Below, in pieces: positions 8,686-17,001 of a stretch of DNA of 44,085 bases (within the stretch, counting starts at the first letter, position 1; every line of letters starts with the position of its first letter). The position numbers and the translations under genes are program-made. Under the pieces are notes generated by a model. The model was not told the DNA's origin and searched no databases. It was given only the letters and a program-made list of their open reading frames with translations. Where the stretch lies: positions 1 to 44,085 of the forward strand of contig JANQPA010000121.1 of assembly GCA_028285545.1 (NCBI GenBank). The letters run 5' to 3'. The DNA is from Saprospiraceae bacterium. Its GTDB lineage: Bacteria; Bacteroidota; Bacteroidia; Chitinophagales; Saprospiraceae.

Positions 8686-8769
8686 AGATTACTAAGCCCG
8701 AAATGAAATGCAGGGATTGGTAAGCTATCGACTCGCAAGGGCTTACCAATCTTTTCGAACTTAGTAATC
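8686..8769. repeat. two-part stem-loop carrying a dispersed 43-bp repeat
   Basis: The outer arms GATTACTAAG (8687-8696) and CTTAGTAATC (8760-8769) enclose the inner arms GATTGGTAAGC (8715-8725) and GCTTACCAATC (8741-8751). Bases 8686-8728 recur at 12511-12553 with 40 of 43 identities. It lies in the 357-bp gap between divergent genes (8521-8877), which otherwise shows no gene. Confidence 0.75.
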
Positions 8770-8877
8770 CACTGCTTAATCTAGTTTTTTATTGTTTATG
8801 GAAGATTTTCCAAATTATGTTCTTCAATGCAATAGGGCGAATCACAAATTTAATATTCGCAGTAAACTATAAAAGTC

Positions 8878-9927
8878 ATGAAAAAATATTTTTGGTTTTT
8901 ATCATTTTGCTTTGCATGGTTTAGTATTCAAGGCTGCGGACAAAATGATTCAGCAGGAGGGGTATCGACATTGAATCTAAAAGAGGCCTCTACTCTGGAG
9001 GAGATATACAAGGTGGCAAAGAAGAGTAATAACATCAGAAGCATGCTCATAAGCCATAATGATTCTATAATCGCCGGGGAGTATTTTGGTATTTATTCCA
9101 GGGACAGCCTTGATCATATGCGTTCGGTGACTAAAAGCGTGATGGCTACCCTCATCGGTATTGCCTTGGATAAAGGAATTATTGGGAACATTAATGAACC
9201 TATTAGCAAATATCTGGGTGAAGCTGTCAAAGGGAAGGAGAATATTACCATCTGGCATTTACTGACGATGACTAGTGGCATAAAATGGAATGAAGGAGCA
9301 TCCGGCTATAATGCCTGGATTCGATCCGGGGATCACATCAATTATGTTTTGAATAAACCCATGGCTCATGCTCCTGGAAAGGCCTGGAACTATAATTCTG
9401 CCGGAACTCATCTGCTCTCCGTTATTTTAACCAAAGCAGCCGGCATAAGCACTTTGGAGTTTGCTAACAAGTATCTCTTTGAACCAATTGGAATTAAAAA
9501 CGTCAGATGGGAAACCATTACTGGATATCATAATGGAGGAGCGGGCCTTGAATTAAAACCGCGAGATATGATCAAATTCGGTCAGCTTTATGCTCATAAA
9601 GGGATATTCAATGGTCAACGAATCCTCTCTGAGAAATTCATAAAAGATGCTACCAGTTTACAACAACCTGAAGGGGCTGCATTTGACGAAAATGAAGGTT
9701 ATGGCTATTGCTGGTGGGTAGCTGATTATCCCGATAAAAAACTATTTGCAGCGCTGGGGTATGCCGGGCAATTAATTGCCATCGCTCCTGAGCATAACAT
9801 CGTATTAGCCATCACCCATCATTGGCGTGTTAATGAAAGGGAAGCGGTGGAACAGACCCAATTTGCAACGAAGCAATTGGCCATTCCTGCCCTTGAGGCC
9901 ATCACTAAGGGAAAATGGAACAACTAA
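8878..9927 (+). CDS. beta-lactamase-family serine hydrolase (lipoprotein)
   Basis: Exported SxxK hydrolase of the class C beta-lactamase/esterase family (COG1680), 349 residues. The signal peptide ends in a lipobox with Cys20 (SIQGC), so it is probably anchored in the membrane or on the cell surface. Catalytic Ser83-x-x-Lys86 lies in SVTKSV. Tyr172 lies in WNYNSAG, an order YNS instead of the usual Y-[SA]-N. The third motif region reads GYAGQ. Such enzymes hydrolyse esters, amide oligomers or D-amino peptides, and true antibiotic resistance is unlikely. It starts with ATG and ends 37 bp from the convergent gene at 9965. Confidence 0.9.
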   Translation: MKKYFWFLSFCFAWFSIQGCGQNDSAGGVSTLNLKEASTLEEIYKVAKKSNNIRSMLISHNDSIIAGEYFGIYSRDSLDHMRSVTKSVMATLIGIALDKGIIGNINEPISKYLGEAVKGKENITIWHLLTMTSGIKWNEGASGYNAWIRSGDHINYVLNKPMAHAPGKAWNYNSAGTHLLSVILTKAAGISTLEFANKYLFEPIGIKNVRWETITGYHNGGAGLELKPRDMIKFGQLYAHKGIFNGQRILSEKFIKDATSLQQPEGAAFDENEGYGYCWWVADYPDKKLFAALGYAGQLIAIAPEHNIVLAITHHWRVNEREAVEQTQFATKQLAIPALEAITKGKWNN

Positions 9928-9931
9928 ATTG

Positions 9932-9953
9932 GTAGTGGGTAATGAGTATTGAG
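9932..9953 (+). repeat. short GTAGTGGGTA-type array in a convergent gap
   Basis: Just after the hydrolase stop the sequence reads GGTAGTGGGTAATGAG and continues TATTGAG. It closely resembles the array at 19390-19420, which also follows a plus-strand stop. It fills most of the 37-bp gap between two convergent genes. Confidence 0.4.
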
Positions 9954-9964
9954 ACTAACTCCTT

Positions 9965-12403
9965 TTATAAATCAACCTCTTCTTCAAGCCCAACAGTTCT
10001 AATCTCTACTTTTACAAGTGGTTCTTTACCAGAATTGTTAAACTTACAATCGAAGTTAAGACTATGCTGTCCACTACTTACTTGAAAGTCCGAAGTACCC
10101 ACATCAAAAGTTTTGACTAAACCCCAATTTTTATTAAAAACTGAAGCCTTTTCACCGCCCGTATATTTAATGATTTCACCGGATTTCAAAGTTACAGGTA
10201 GTGTTATTTTTTTATAATTATCCAATTCTAGAGTAATATCAGAAACATCACTATCAGAGGCGGTAATGATAAAATTCATAGTCTGACCTCGGCCTTTGTG
10301 CTCAATATCAAAGGTAGAATACAAAGGCTCGCCAGGCTGTCGTACTTTATTTTCATGTTTGAATTTGCTAGAATGAATTTGGAGAAGATTCCATTGTCCA
10401 TCGCCTGTTTTTTCCAAAGAAAATTCATTATTGATGTCTTCCATTCTTTGTTTTTGCTCAATAGAAAAAGCATCTGACATTCTTAATTTTTCCCAGTCAC
10501 CAATGAGCTGCATAATTTTGTCGGAGTGGCCATTACTTTCGATTACTCCTCTATTTACAACAAAACCATAGCCTGCATCAAAGGCTGCAGATTTTGCCAG
10601 AAGCCATTCTATGTCTTCCACACTGGTTTCGGGTGTCATCAAAAACCAGCCCAGCATTCCGGGCATGAGGTTGCGTTTGAAATACTTTTGGTTGTGTAAG
10701 CGATATTCCGTTTGGCTTTCTCTAAATCCTGCATACCAGGGTTCGCCCCAGTTCATTCGAGTGTAGATATGCCAGAAATAGTGGGTGGTACGGCTAGCAT
10801 CCGCGATGTAATGACTTTTTATTTCAGGATTCAATTGATCATACCAAGCTTTGGTAAACAAGATTTCAGAATAGTGCCCCATTCCAGTAGAGCGATTCCC
10901 TTCCACTCCATCGAAGGAGATTTGACGAAGACCAGTGGCGTTAAAAAGGTTGGCAATGTTCTCGGCTATTTCTTTATTCAATTCAGCGTTTCCTAAAAAG
11001 ACTTTATAAGCATGATCAGCTAGCTTACTGATTTTAGTATCTTTTTGATGAGCTGAAGCTTTTGTTTCATAGGCACCTCGTTGACAATTCAATAATTTCC
11101 AGGGCTCTTTTTCTGAAACTGTTCCATAACGAATCAACTCCTGCCCAATCATCACCGTTTTGAGATTATTATTTTGATATTGATTAAAAAAATCGGGGGA
11201 GGCAATGGGTATTTCGCTTTGGTTTTCATCAATGCCTTGGGTAAGGAAACTACTACCTACTTTCCCCAATCTTTCATCAGGAATTGGCGTGACAAAAGCG
11301 TCATTTTGAGTGATGAAGTTGGATAAGGTATGCAGGCCGATTTGGATTCCTTGATCATTGGCTATATCTACACAATTTTTCAAACCTGATATGTCATTTG
11401 GGAATTGATTTTCTCTAAGCTTGAAGTGGCCCCAGGTATCAAATGGTTCGGGATGATATAGATATTTGAGGCCCATTTTTTTAGTTACTTCCAAAGCTTT
11501 TTCGATATCCTCCTCTCCAAATTCCATGATTAGATAGGCTGAAGCTGCTTCTTTTGATTGCTTTGTCCATTCTCCATTAATGGTTGGGTGGGGAAGATTT
11601 TCTTCAATTTCTATTGCTCCAATAGTTTCCAATACTTCTTCTGTGAGGCTGCCAAAAAGGGCGATTTTCGATCCAATTACTCCACCATCCTCATAAGCAG
11701 GTGAAATAAATCTATCGTGATTCAGATTCACCACCACTCTATCTTCAAAGCGATTTCTACAATAGGCTTGAAGACTACTTCCATACTTAGTAGGTTTGGC
11801 CGCCTCCACCCGATATAATACATACCTTTTTTCACCTCCTTCTTTCATGTCTGAGTAATCTTCCTGGTCAAAAATGTCGATTTGGGGCATGGCATCATTC
11901 TCATTCCAGGGGTAACCACCAAGCGTCTTGGTATTTAGGCTTTGAATACCTAAGGAAAATGTTTCTCCCTGGACAACACCTACCGTTTCTCCAATGACTT
12001 TATTGATGGTGTTTGGATAAGGGCCCCAAACTATCAATTCCACTTCCGCATTATTGGTAAGGGAAAGTAGTTCAAAAGTCAAGTGTGATTCTTTTTCCTC
12101 TATTTTAATCTCCGCTTCAATATCATTTTCAAAAGATAGTTTTAATAGGCCTTGATCTAATTTCGCCTTTTGAGGAGGGAACATTAGGCTATCTATTCGA
12201 ACGGACATTAAGGGAGCCAGGGTATCCTGTGCAAGATAATTTTCACCAGTTTCCAGCTCAACTAGTTGAGTTATATTTCCCTCTTGGTTTAAAGCAATTT
12301 GAAATCCACTGGTTTGTAATTCGATTAAATCTCCTCTATTTTCTCTGGAACAGGAAAACACAATTATAGAGACAAGGGATAAAATCCAGAGAGTATTTTT
12401 CAT
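9965..12403 (-). CDS. large lipoprotein of glycoside-hydrolase type
   Basis: An 812-residue exported protein with a lipoprotein signal (lipobox VFSCS, Cys near residue 18). Residues about 25-270 look like a beta-sandwich. Residues about 275-630 look like a TIM barrel, with strand motifs GLKYLYHPEPFDTWG, GIQIGLHTLS and ISFDGVEGN. The C-terminus (about 690-812) is beta-rich again. The order sandwich, barrel, sandwich is typical of polysaccharide-degrading glycoside hydrolases. I cannot assign a CAZy family; Asp in ISFDG and Glu in the barrel are candidate catalytic acids. No SusC/SusD pair lies next to it. Confidence 0.72.
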   Translation of the reverse strand: MKNTLWILSLVSIIVFSCSRENRGDLIELQTSGFQIALNQEGNITQLVELETGENYLAQDTLAPLMSVRIDSLMFPPQKAKLDQGLLKLSFENDIEAEIKIEEKESHLTFELLSLTNNAEVELIVWGPYPNTINKVIGETVGVVQGETFSLGIQSLNTKTLGGYPWNENDAMPQIDIFDQEDYSDMKEGGEKRYVLYRVEAAKPTKYGSSLQAYCRNRFEDRVVVNLNHDRFISPAYEDGGVIGSKIALFGSLTEEVLETIGAIEIEENLPHPTINGEWTKQSKEAASAYLIMEFGEEDIEKALEVTKKMGLKYLYHPEPFDTWGHFKLRENQFPNDISGLKNCVDIANDQGIQIGLHTLSNFITQNDAFVTPIPDERLGKVGSSFLTQGIDENQSEIPIASPDFFNQYQNNNLKTVMIGQELIRYGTVSEKEPWKLLNCQRGAYETKASAHQKDTKISKLADHAYKVFLGNAELNKEIAENIANLFNATGLRQISFDGVEGNRSTGMGHYSEILFTKAWYDQLNPEIKSHYIADASRTTHYFWHIYTRMNWGEPWYAGFRESQTEYRLHNQKYFKRNLMPGMLGWFLMTPETSVEDIEWLLAKSAAFDAGYGFVVNRGVIESNGHSDKIMQLIGDWEKLRMSDAFSIEQKQRMEDINNEFSLEKTGDGQWNLLQIHSSKFKHENKVRQPGEPLYSTFDIEHKGRGQTMNFIITASDSDVSDITLELDNYKKITLPVTLKSGEIIKYTGGEKASVFNKNWGLVKTFDVGTSDFQVSSGQHSLNFDCKFNNSGKEPLVKVEIRTVGLEEEVDL

Positions 12404-12510
12404 AAGTTGTTTGGATTTGATAATATATTGGCAGTATAAAACTATGGACTAAATTTAATTATACTTTTGGAGGGTCTCATTCACAACTAAATAAAATTTA
12501 GATCAATACT

Positions 12511-12553
12511 AGATTGCTAAGCCCGAAATGAATTGTAGGGATTGGTAAGCTAT
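12511..12553 (+). repeat. second copy of the 43-bp repeat, just before amine oxidase start
   Basis: It matches 8686-8728 at 40 of 43 positions (shared core CTAAGCCCGAAATGAA and GGGATTGGTAAGCTAT). The 3' half that would close the hairpin is absent here. It ends 16 bp before the ATG at 12570, so it forms part of that gene's leader. Confidence 0.7.
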
Positions 12554-12569
12554 TGGCTAATGATAAAAA

Positions 12570-13736
12570 ATGACCAGAAAAGAATTTTTGAAAATTTGCG
12601 GAATCCTTGGAGTGGGTTTCCCATTGCAGGCTTCCGTTAACTCTTGCGAAAAGGATGGTTCAATGCGCAAAAATTTTAATGGGAAAGTAATCATAATAGG
12701 TGCTGGAGCAGGCGGTTTATCTTCAGGATATCTATTGAATCAACGAGGAATCGACTTTGAAATCTTGGAAGCTTCTTCACATTACGGTGGAAGAATGAAA
12801 ATAAATACGGATTTTGCAGATTTCCCCATTCCCCTGGGAGCAGAATGGCTCCATACCAATACAAACGTTTTTCAGGACATGGTAAATGACTCTTCCGTTC
12901 CAGTTAATGTCAATACTGTAAATTATGATAGTCAGAATGACACCTTTGGTTTTTGGGATAATGGTCAACTATCAGTAAGCGCTCTTGATGACTCTGATAT
13001 AAAATTTATCAATTCAACCTGGTTTAATTTTTATGAGGAATTTATTGTTCCTTCCATAACAGATAAAATCACTTATAATACTATTGTTCAGTCTATTGAT
13101 TATTCAGGAGATAAAATAACTATCAACACTCAAAAAGGGATCTATGAAGCAGATAAAGTGGTTGTTTCTGTCCCGCTTCAAATACTCAAGGACGGGGACA
13201 TCAGTTTCCTTCCCCAATTTCCGTCTTCCAAAATGGAAGCCATTAATGCTTCCACTGTTTGGGAAGGCTTCAAGGCTTTCATTGAATTCTCAGAAAAATT
13301 TTATCATACACAAACAGGATTCAATATTAGTCTGGAAACGGATGGTCAAAAGCTGTATTATGATGCTTCTTATGGTCAAGACACTTCCAAAAACATCTTA
13401 GGTCTGTTTACTGTGGGAAAACCAGCGCAGGATTATATTTCCCGGTCAGGTGATGAATTGAGAGATTTTATATTAAAGGAACTGGATGAAATTTATTCCA
13501 ATCAAGCTACTGCCACCTATATCAAGCACATTACCCAGAATTGGAATAATGAGCCTTTTATCAAATCTGGCTATTTAATCGATCATGAAGATTGGAGAAG
13601 GGTTAGAACCCTTTCTGAGTCTATCAATGATAAGATATATTTCGCCGGGGGAGCCTATACTTCGGGTGAAGATTGGGTTTCAGTGCATGCCGCAGCACAA
13701 TCAGCGAAGGATGCGGTGGAGGAGTTGGTGGGGTAG
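12570..13736 (+). CDS. flavin-containing amine oxidase, exported
   Basis: FAD-dependent amine oxidase of the MAO/polyamine oxidase family, 388 residues. The N-terminus (TRKEFLKICGILG) resembles a Tat-type leader with RK in place of RR. The dinucleotide-binding motif is VIIIGAGAGGLSSGYLL (residues about 40-56), followed by an acidic strand end (EILEAS) and the GGRM motif typical of the family. The C-terminal FAD motif is IYFAGGAYTSGEDWVSVHAA. It is shorter than most polyamine oxidases (about 450). Substrate unknown. The ATG follows the repeat at 12511-12553. Confidence 0.9.
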   Translation: MTRKEFLKICGILGVGFPLQASVNSCEKDGSMRKNFNGKVIIIGAGAGGLSSGYLLNQRGIDFEILEASSHYGGRMKINTDFADFPIPLGAEWLHTNTNVFQDMVNDSSVPVNVNTVNYDSQNDTFGFWDNGQLSVSALDDSDIKFINSTWFNFYEEFIVPSITDKITYNTIVQSIDYSGDKITINTQKGIYEADKVVVSVPLQILKDGDISFLPQFPSSKMEAINASTVWEGFKAFIEFSEKFYHTQTGFNISLETDGQKLYYDASYGQDTSKNILGLFTVGKPAQDYISRSGDELRDFILKELDEIYSNQATATYIKHITQNWNNEPFIKSGYLIDHEDWRRVRTLSESINDKIYFAGGAYTSGEDWVSVHAAAQSAKDAVEELVG

Positions 13737-13752
13737 GCGGTTACAAACCGCC
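13736..13752 (+). terminator. small GC hairpin at amine oxidase stop
   Basis: GGCGGTT and AACCGCC form a 7-bp stem with a 3-nt loop overlapping the last base of the stop codon. It has no U-run, so termination is only possible. Confidence 0.35.
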
Positions 13753-13769
13753 CATAACCTTACATACTT

Positions 13770-13803
13770 AGTATGCAGACTGTTACTGACTTTCACTGTT
13801 TAG
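13770..13803 (+). repeat. dispersed intergenic repeat, copy B (3' half)
   Basis: It contains GCAGACTGTTACT and GACTTTCACTGTTTA, matching the 3' half of the element at 4616-4720. It lies in the convergent gap between the amine oxidase and the ADP-ribosylglycohydrolase. Confidence 0.6.
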
Positions 13804-13809
13804 GGTACC

Positions 13810-14589
13810 CTAATTCGTATTGATCAAATATTTCTTATCAAAAGCAGCTATTACTTCTATAAATTGTTCAGGCAATCGTTCAAAGGTATTTTCCATTATC
13901 TCTTCTGGAATGTATTGATAAAAAGCCTCTGCTATTGAACCAGCCATGCAGGCAATCGTATCACTATCCCCTCCTATTGATATGGCTGTTCTAATACAGT
14001 CTTCAAAGCTGAAGGATTCTAAAAAAGCAATAATAGCCTCAGGGACTGATCCCTGGCAGCTCACATCAAATTTATAGTGTTTTCTAATTTCGTTTATTGA
14101 TCTTGACAAATTGTAATTGAATCTATTCTCAACCTCAGATTTTATTTCTTCCTTAGATTTATCCATCCTTGATAAATAAATAGCTGTAGCGATAGCTTGG
14201 GCTCCTTTTATCCCCTCTTCGTGATTGTGTGTTATTGCTGCACTTTTTTTTGCTTCATCAAGAACTAAGTCGAGGTCATCAAAGATATAGGCCACAGGGC
14301 TTACACGCATGGCAGATCCATTTCCCCAACTATTATAAGGACCATTGATTAAGCCTGCCAACCATTTTTTGAAAGTACCTCCATACCCAGCTAAAGGAAA
14401 TCGTCTACCATATTCTTTTACGCTACTTTCATAGGGCTTCCCAGTCAAAATGGAATCCGCAATCGCAATTGTTAATACAGTATCATCTGTAAACCTAGAT
14501 TGCTTGGTAAAAAGATCAAACTCTTTGGATTTATGATTACTTTTTTCAAAGCGTGATCCAATTACATCTCCAATAATTGCTCCTCTCAT
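13810..14589 (-). CDS. ADP-ribosylglycohydrolase family protein
   Basis: A 259-residue enzyme of the DraG/ARH family, which removes ADP-ribose from proteins or small molecules using two metal ions. Metal ligands are visible in FTDDT (Asp35, Asp36) and in SIGGDSDT (Asp208, Asp210). The N-terminal GAIIGDVIG is the family signature. The length is near the family norm (about 260-300). It lies 232 bp downstream of the PurA-like gene on the same strand, separated by repeat DNA. It may belong functionally with that operon but probably has its own transcript. No own promoter was recognised. Confidence 0.92.
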   Translation of the reverse strand: MRGAIIGDVIGSRFEKSNHKSKEFDLFTKQSRFTDDTVLTIAIADSILTGKPYESSVKEYGRRFPLAGYGGTFKKWLAGLINGPYNSWGNGSAMRVSPVAYIFDDLDLVLDEAKKSAAITHNHEEGIKGAQAIATAIYLSRMDKSKEEIKSEVENRFNYNLSRSINEIRKHYKFDVSCQGSVPEAIIAFLESFSFEDCIRTAISIGGDSDTIACMAGSIAEAFYQYIPEEIMENTFERLPEQFIEVIAAFDKKYLINTN

Positions 14590-14621
14590 TGATAGATATC
14601 TTTCAAGGTTTTTGCATAATT

Positions 14622-14670
14622 ATTTTTTTGACACTTCATGCCTTCGGCAGACAGGGGCTCGCGCACACTG
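14622..14670 (+). repeat. dispersed intergenic repeat, copy C (5' half)
   Basis: T-run plus GACACTTCATGCC, then CGGCAGACAGGGGCTC and GCGCACACTGA. This is the 5' half of the element at 4616-4720 with few changes. Copies B (3' half) and C (5' half) flank the ADP-ribosylglycohydrolase gene. Confidence 0.65.
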
Positions 14671-14795
14671 ATTTGGCTGTTGTATTCAGTTTTGAATAAA
14701 CATTATTCTAATTACCATACCAATTAAAAACTTTGTGACAAACCACCCTAGCTCTAAAAGATCCATAAACCGAAAAGCCTGTAAAAACTTATCAA

Positions 14796-14821
14796 CGTGA
14801 ACACTTGAACACTTGAACACG
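14796..14821 (-). repeat. GTGTTCA tandem array directly after the PurA-like stop
   Basis: On the minus strand the TGA is followed at once by CGTGTTCAAGTGTTCAAGTG and then TTCACG, three copies of an 8-nt GTGTTCA-type unit. Similar GTGTTC runs occur at 19580-19608 and 30832-30863. Confidence 0.55.
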
Positions 14822-16006
14822 TCATCCCGTAACCCCACTCCATTTCCGCTTCCTATAAATCATATCCTTAGCACAATCAGAATGACTTTCCAAAAGTGAC
14901 ATCACTTCAATGTCCAAATGCCCTAACAATTCCATGGTGCTTTCAAATTGATGAATAACACCGCAATGGGTGGCCTGGATCGGTCCATTTAGTTGATCCA
15001 TGCAGGTAATGACCAAATGTTTTGAAACCATTCTGGAATAACTCCGATCACATTGTAAAGCATAATTCAACATGTCCATATCCAGAGGGCTTACTCGTTG
15101 GGCACCTTGCCAGGGATTATATTGATTGGTTTCCTTAGGATTGGGGGTAAAATCCAGGATCAATTCTTCATTAGATAAAAATCCATTTCCATGGCGCGTT
15201 TGATAAGTACGAGTGATGTAATAAATCTCGGGAGCTGGCAAACGATTTCTGGTAATTATGGAAATGGCATTCCTACTGGTAGTATGAGCACGTGTAACAT
15301 TCGGGAAAAATCCATGATCCATGTCTAACAAAATTCCCTGGCTCCCTTCAAAAATCAAGTGATCGTATTTGGAAGAGGTCATCAGATTATGAAAAAAGAT
15401 TCTCTCCTCAACCAAGTCGATCAAAGGCAAGATAAGCTCAACCTTTTCTTTAAATTGATCAATTTGAGATTTTAATTCGTTCCTTAGATTGGTATTCCCT
15501 GTTTTTTTCTCATAATAATCAGCAATTGCCAAAAGTCGCTGTTCCAATACTACCGGATAAAACAAATCCTGAACGTATAACTTATGAGGTCCTTCATTAC
15601 GTTCGATGGTAGCGCCAAAACCGACTCCGCAGCTGCCGTGGCCATTTACTTTTTCCAGGTCCTGATTATAAAAAATATCAAGGGGGGTGGTAACCTGAGC
15701 TAGTGCATCTACAAAAACGGTTGGACTATACCCTAGTTCATGTAAATGGTTTAGTTCATTATAAAAGGCAATGGGATTAAAAGTGCAATATTTACTCCAA
15801 TAAGTAGGTGCCCCCTGAAGGGTACCACTACCAATACTGGAAAAAACATGACGTTGGCCTTTTTCATTTACTACGGTATGGCCAGCCTGATGACCACCCG
15901 AAAATCGGATAACTAATGGATTGGAGCTATGACGGCAAAGGTAATCAGTAGTGATTCCCTTACCTTCGTCACCATAGCCCAAACCCAAAACAATGGATGC
16001 TTTCAT
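14822..16006 (-). CDS. divergent adenylosuccinate synthetase (PurA) homologue
   Basis: A 394-residue PurA-fold protein, short for PurA (about 425-430). It keeps the P-loop GDEGKG with Asp13 and Lys16 and the catalytic His43 in GGHQAGH (E. coli Asp13 and His41). It also keeps the IMP-loop region EGSQGILLDMDHGFFPNVT. It lacks the aspartate-binding TTGRxRR loop, replaced by GAQRVSPLD. The guanine-specificity TKxD has become ITCMD, without Lys. The nucleotide donor, the amino substrate or both have therefore probably changed. Its ATG follows the VWA gene's TAA with no gap (TAAATG), indicating translational coupling. It is unlikely to be the housekeeping purA; a specialised nucleotide ligase is inferred. 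Confidence 0.88.
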   Translation of the reverse strand: MKASIVLGLGYGDEGKGITTDYLCRHSSNPLVIRFSGGHQAGHTVVNEKGQRHVFSSIGSGTLQGAPTYWSKYCTFNPIAFYNELNHLHELGYSPTVFVDALAQVTTPLDIFYNQDLEKVNGHGSCGVGFGATIERNEGPHKLYVQDLFYPVVLEQRLLAIADYYEKKTGNTNLRNELKSQIDQFKEKVELILPLIDLVEERIFFHNLMTSSKYDHLIFEGSQGILLDMDHGFFPNVTRAHTTSRNAISIITRNRLPAPEIYYITRTYQTRHGNGFLSNEELILDFTPNPKETNQYNPWQGAQRVSPLDMDMLNYALQCDRSYSRMVSKHLVITCMDQLNGPIQATHCGVIHQFESTMELLGHLDIEVMSLLESHSDCAKDMIYRKRKWSGVTG

Positions 16007-16912
16007 TTAAGCCTTGTTTGGAGGTGATTGATTTGGATGCCAAAAATTTCTAAGCGTGTCTTTAATGGCTCCGGCGGTTTGTCCATCAAAACTTCCTGTT
16101 ACCGTACCTAAATCTATTCCTTGAATCATGGCAATCGTAGAAGCAATGAGTTCAGCTACCAACCGGTGATCTTCTAAAATTAAGAAGTGCTCGCCAAGCA
16201 TTTGCTTCCAGTACGTTAAAACACTCTGATTATTGCGATAACCAGTCTCATTAACATGAATATGAAAAACATTATATTTTTCTTGTGCTTCTCTTAAGAG
16301 TGTTTTAGCATCTACCTTGGTAGCTTCATGATAACCCATTATGTGTTTTAGTGAGTTTTCATCCAGTCCATTCCAGCTTTTTTCGTCTCCTACTGTAAAT
16401 AAAAATCCTTTCTGGTTTCTTTTTTCAAAACAATCGATGGAAGTGTGTCGACCGGCAATCAGCCAAGCCAGTAGATAGGATTCCATGGATTGGCCTCCCC
16501 CACCACCTTCAATATAAATTTGTGCCAGGCAATCATTCATTTCCAAGGCACCCGATTCAAACTGTCCAACTTGAAGGGGAGCGCGATCAGTGATGTGATC
16601 TCCAATACCAGAGAACATAACCTGTGGATCCTCTATCCCATGCGATAATAAAGTATCCATTAATGAGCCCAGTTTGTGTCTGATCAATTGCTCTGGAATC
16701 ATTCCCATTGATCCAGTTACATCTAAAAATACAGCAATGGCAATTGAATTAGGGTGTGCTTCAGAATCCCGGCTTTCGCGAAAAGTAAGTCCATTAGGGT
16801 TCATAGCAGGAGACATACGCGATTGAAAAATTTCATCCCTGGTTTTTCCCTGATAAGTACTACGTACTCTTGAGTAGTCTTGATTTGACCATCTTGAATA
16901 TCCCATAATCAT
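16007..16912 (-). CDS. VWA-domain protein coupled to the PurA-like gene
   Basis: A 301-residue cytoplasmic protein with a von Willebrand A-type fold. The MIDAS motif is in AVFLDVTGSMG (residues about 60-70, DxTGS). Further VWA elements are a glycine-rich IEGGGGGQSMES and LFTVGDEKSW. It has no signal peptide or membrane segment, so it is not a surface adhesin. Cytoplasmic VWA proteins usually assemble or regulate partner enzymes. ATG 16912 and ATG 16906 (two codons later) are both possible. It is the first gene of the operon, read from the promoter at 16970-17001, and its stop abuts the PurA-like start. Confidence 0.85.
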   Translation of the reverse strand: MIMGYSRWSNQDYSRVRSTYQGKTRDEIFQSRMSPAMNPNGLTFRESRDSEAHPNSIAIAVFLDVTGSMGMIPEQLIRHKLGSLMDTLLSHGIEDPQVMFSGIGDHITDRAPLQVGQFESGALEMNDCLAQIYIEGGGGGQSMESYLLAWLIAGRHTSIDCFEKRNQKGFLFTVGDEKSWNGLDENSLKHIMGYHEATKVDAKTLLREAQEKYNVFHIHVNETGYRNNQSVLTYWKQMLGEHFLILEDHRLVAELIASTIAMIQGIDLGTVTGSFDGQTAGAIKDTLRNFWHPNQSPPNKA

Positions 16913-16935
16913 TTGGTTTTTTGAGGTTAAAAAAC

Positions 16936-16960
16936 ACTTAGTTTTGTTTCTAAACTAAGT
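16936..16960. promoter_or_regulatory. operator dyad 1 (5' leader of VWA operon)
   Basis: ACTTAGTTT (16936-16944), a 7-nt spacer, then AAACTAAGT (16952-16960): a perfect 9-bp dyad. It lies at or just after the predicted transcription start. The 8-bp core and spacer length equal those of dyad 2, 47 bp away. Confidence 0.75.
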
Positions 16961-16969
16961 ACCACGATT

Positions 16970-17001
16970 CAAATATAAGAATACTTAGTTTAAAAGTCAA
17001 A
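16970..17001 (-). promoter_or_regulatory. consensus Bacteroidota promoter of VWA/PurA-like operon
   Basis: On the minus strand TTTG (17001-16998), 20 nt, then TATATTTG (16977-16970) exactly match TTTG-N19-21-TAnnTTTG. The start site is expected near 16963, giving a leader of about 50 nt. The promoter is bracketed by the two dyads, and dyad 2 covers the -33 element. Confidence 0.75.

Noticed and set aside
8878-9927. Antibiotic-resistance beta-lactamase
   Set aside because: It belongs to the broad SxxK esterase/peptidase family, with an altered Tyr motif and lipoprotein anchor; no resistance context.
14822-16006. PurA-like gene as a phage PurZ (Z-genome) enzyme
   Set aside because: No phage genes or partner nucleotide enzymes of a Z-genome cluster are nearby, and the catalytic Asp13 of PurA is kept; only a general resemblance in divergence remains.
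14822-16006. PurA-like gene as the housekeeping purA
   Set aside because: The aspartate-binding loop and TKxD are not conserved and the gene is coupled to a VWA protein.
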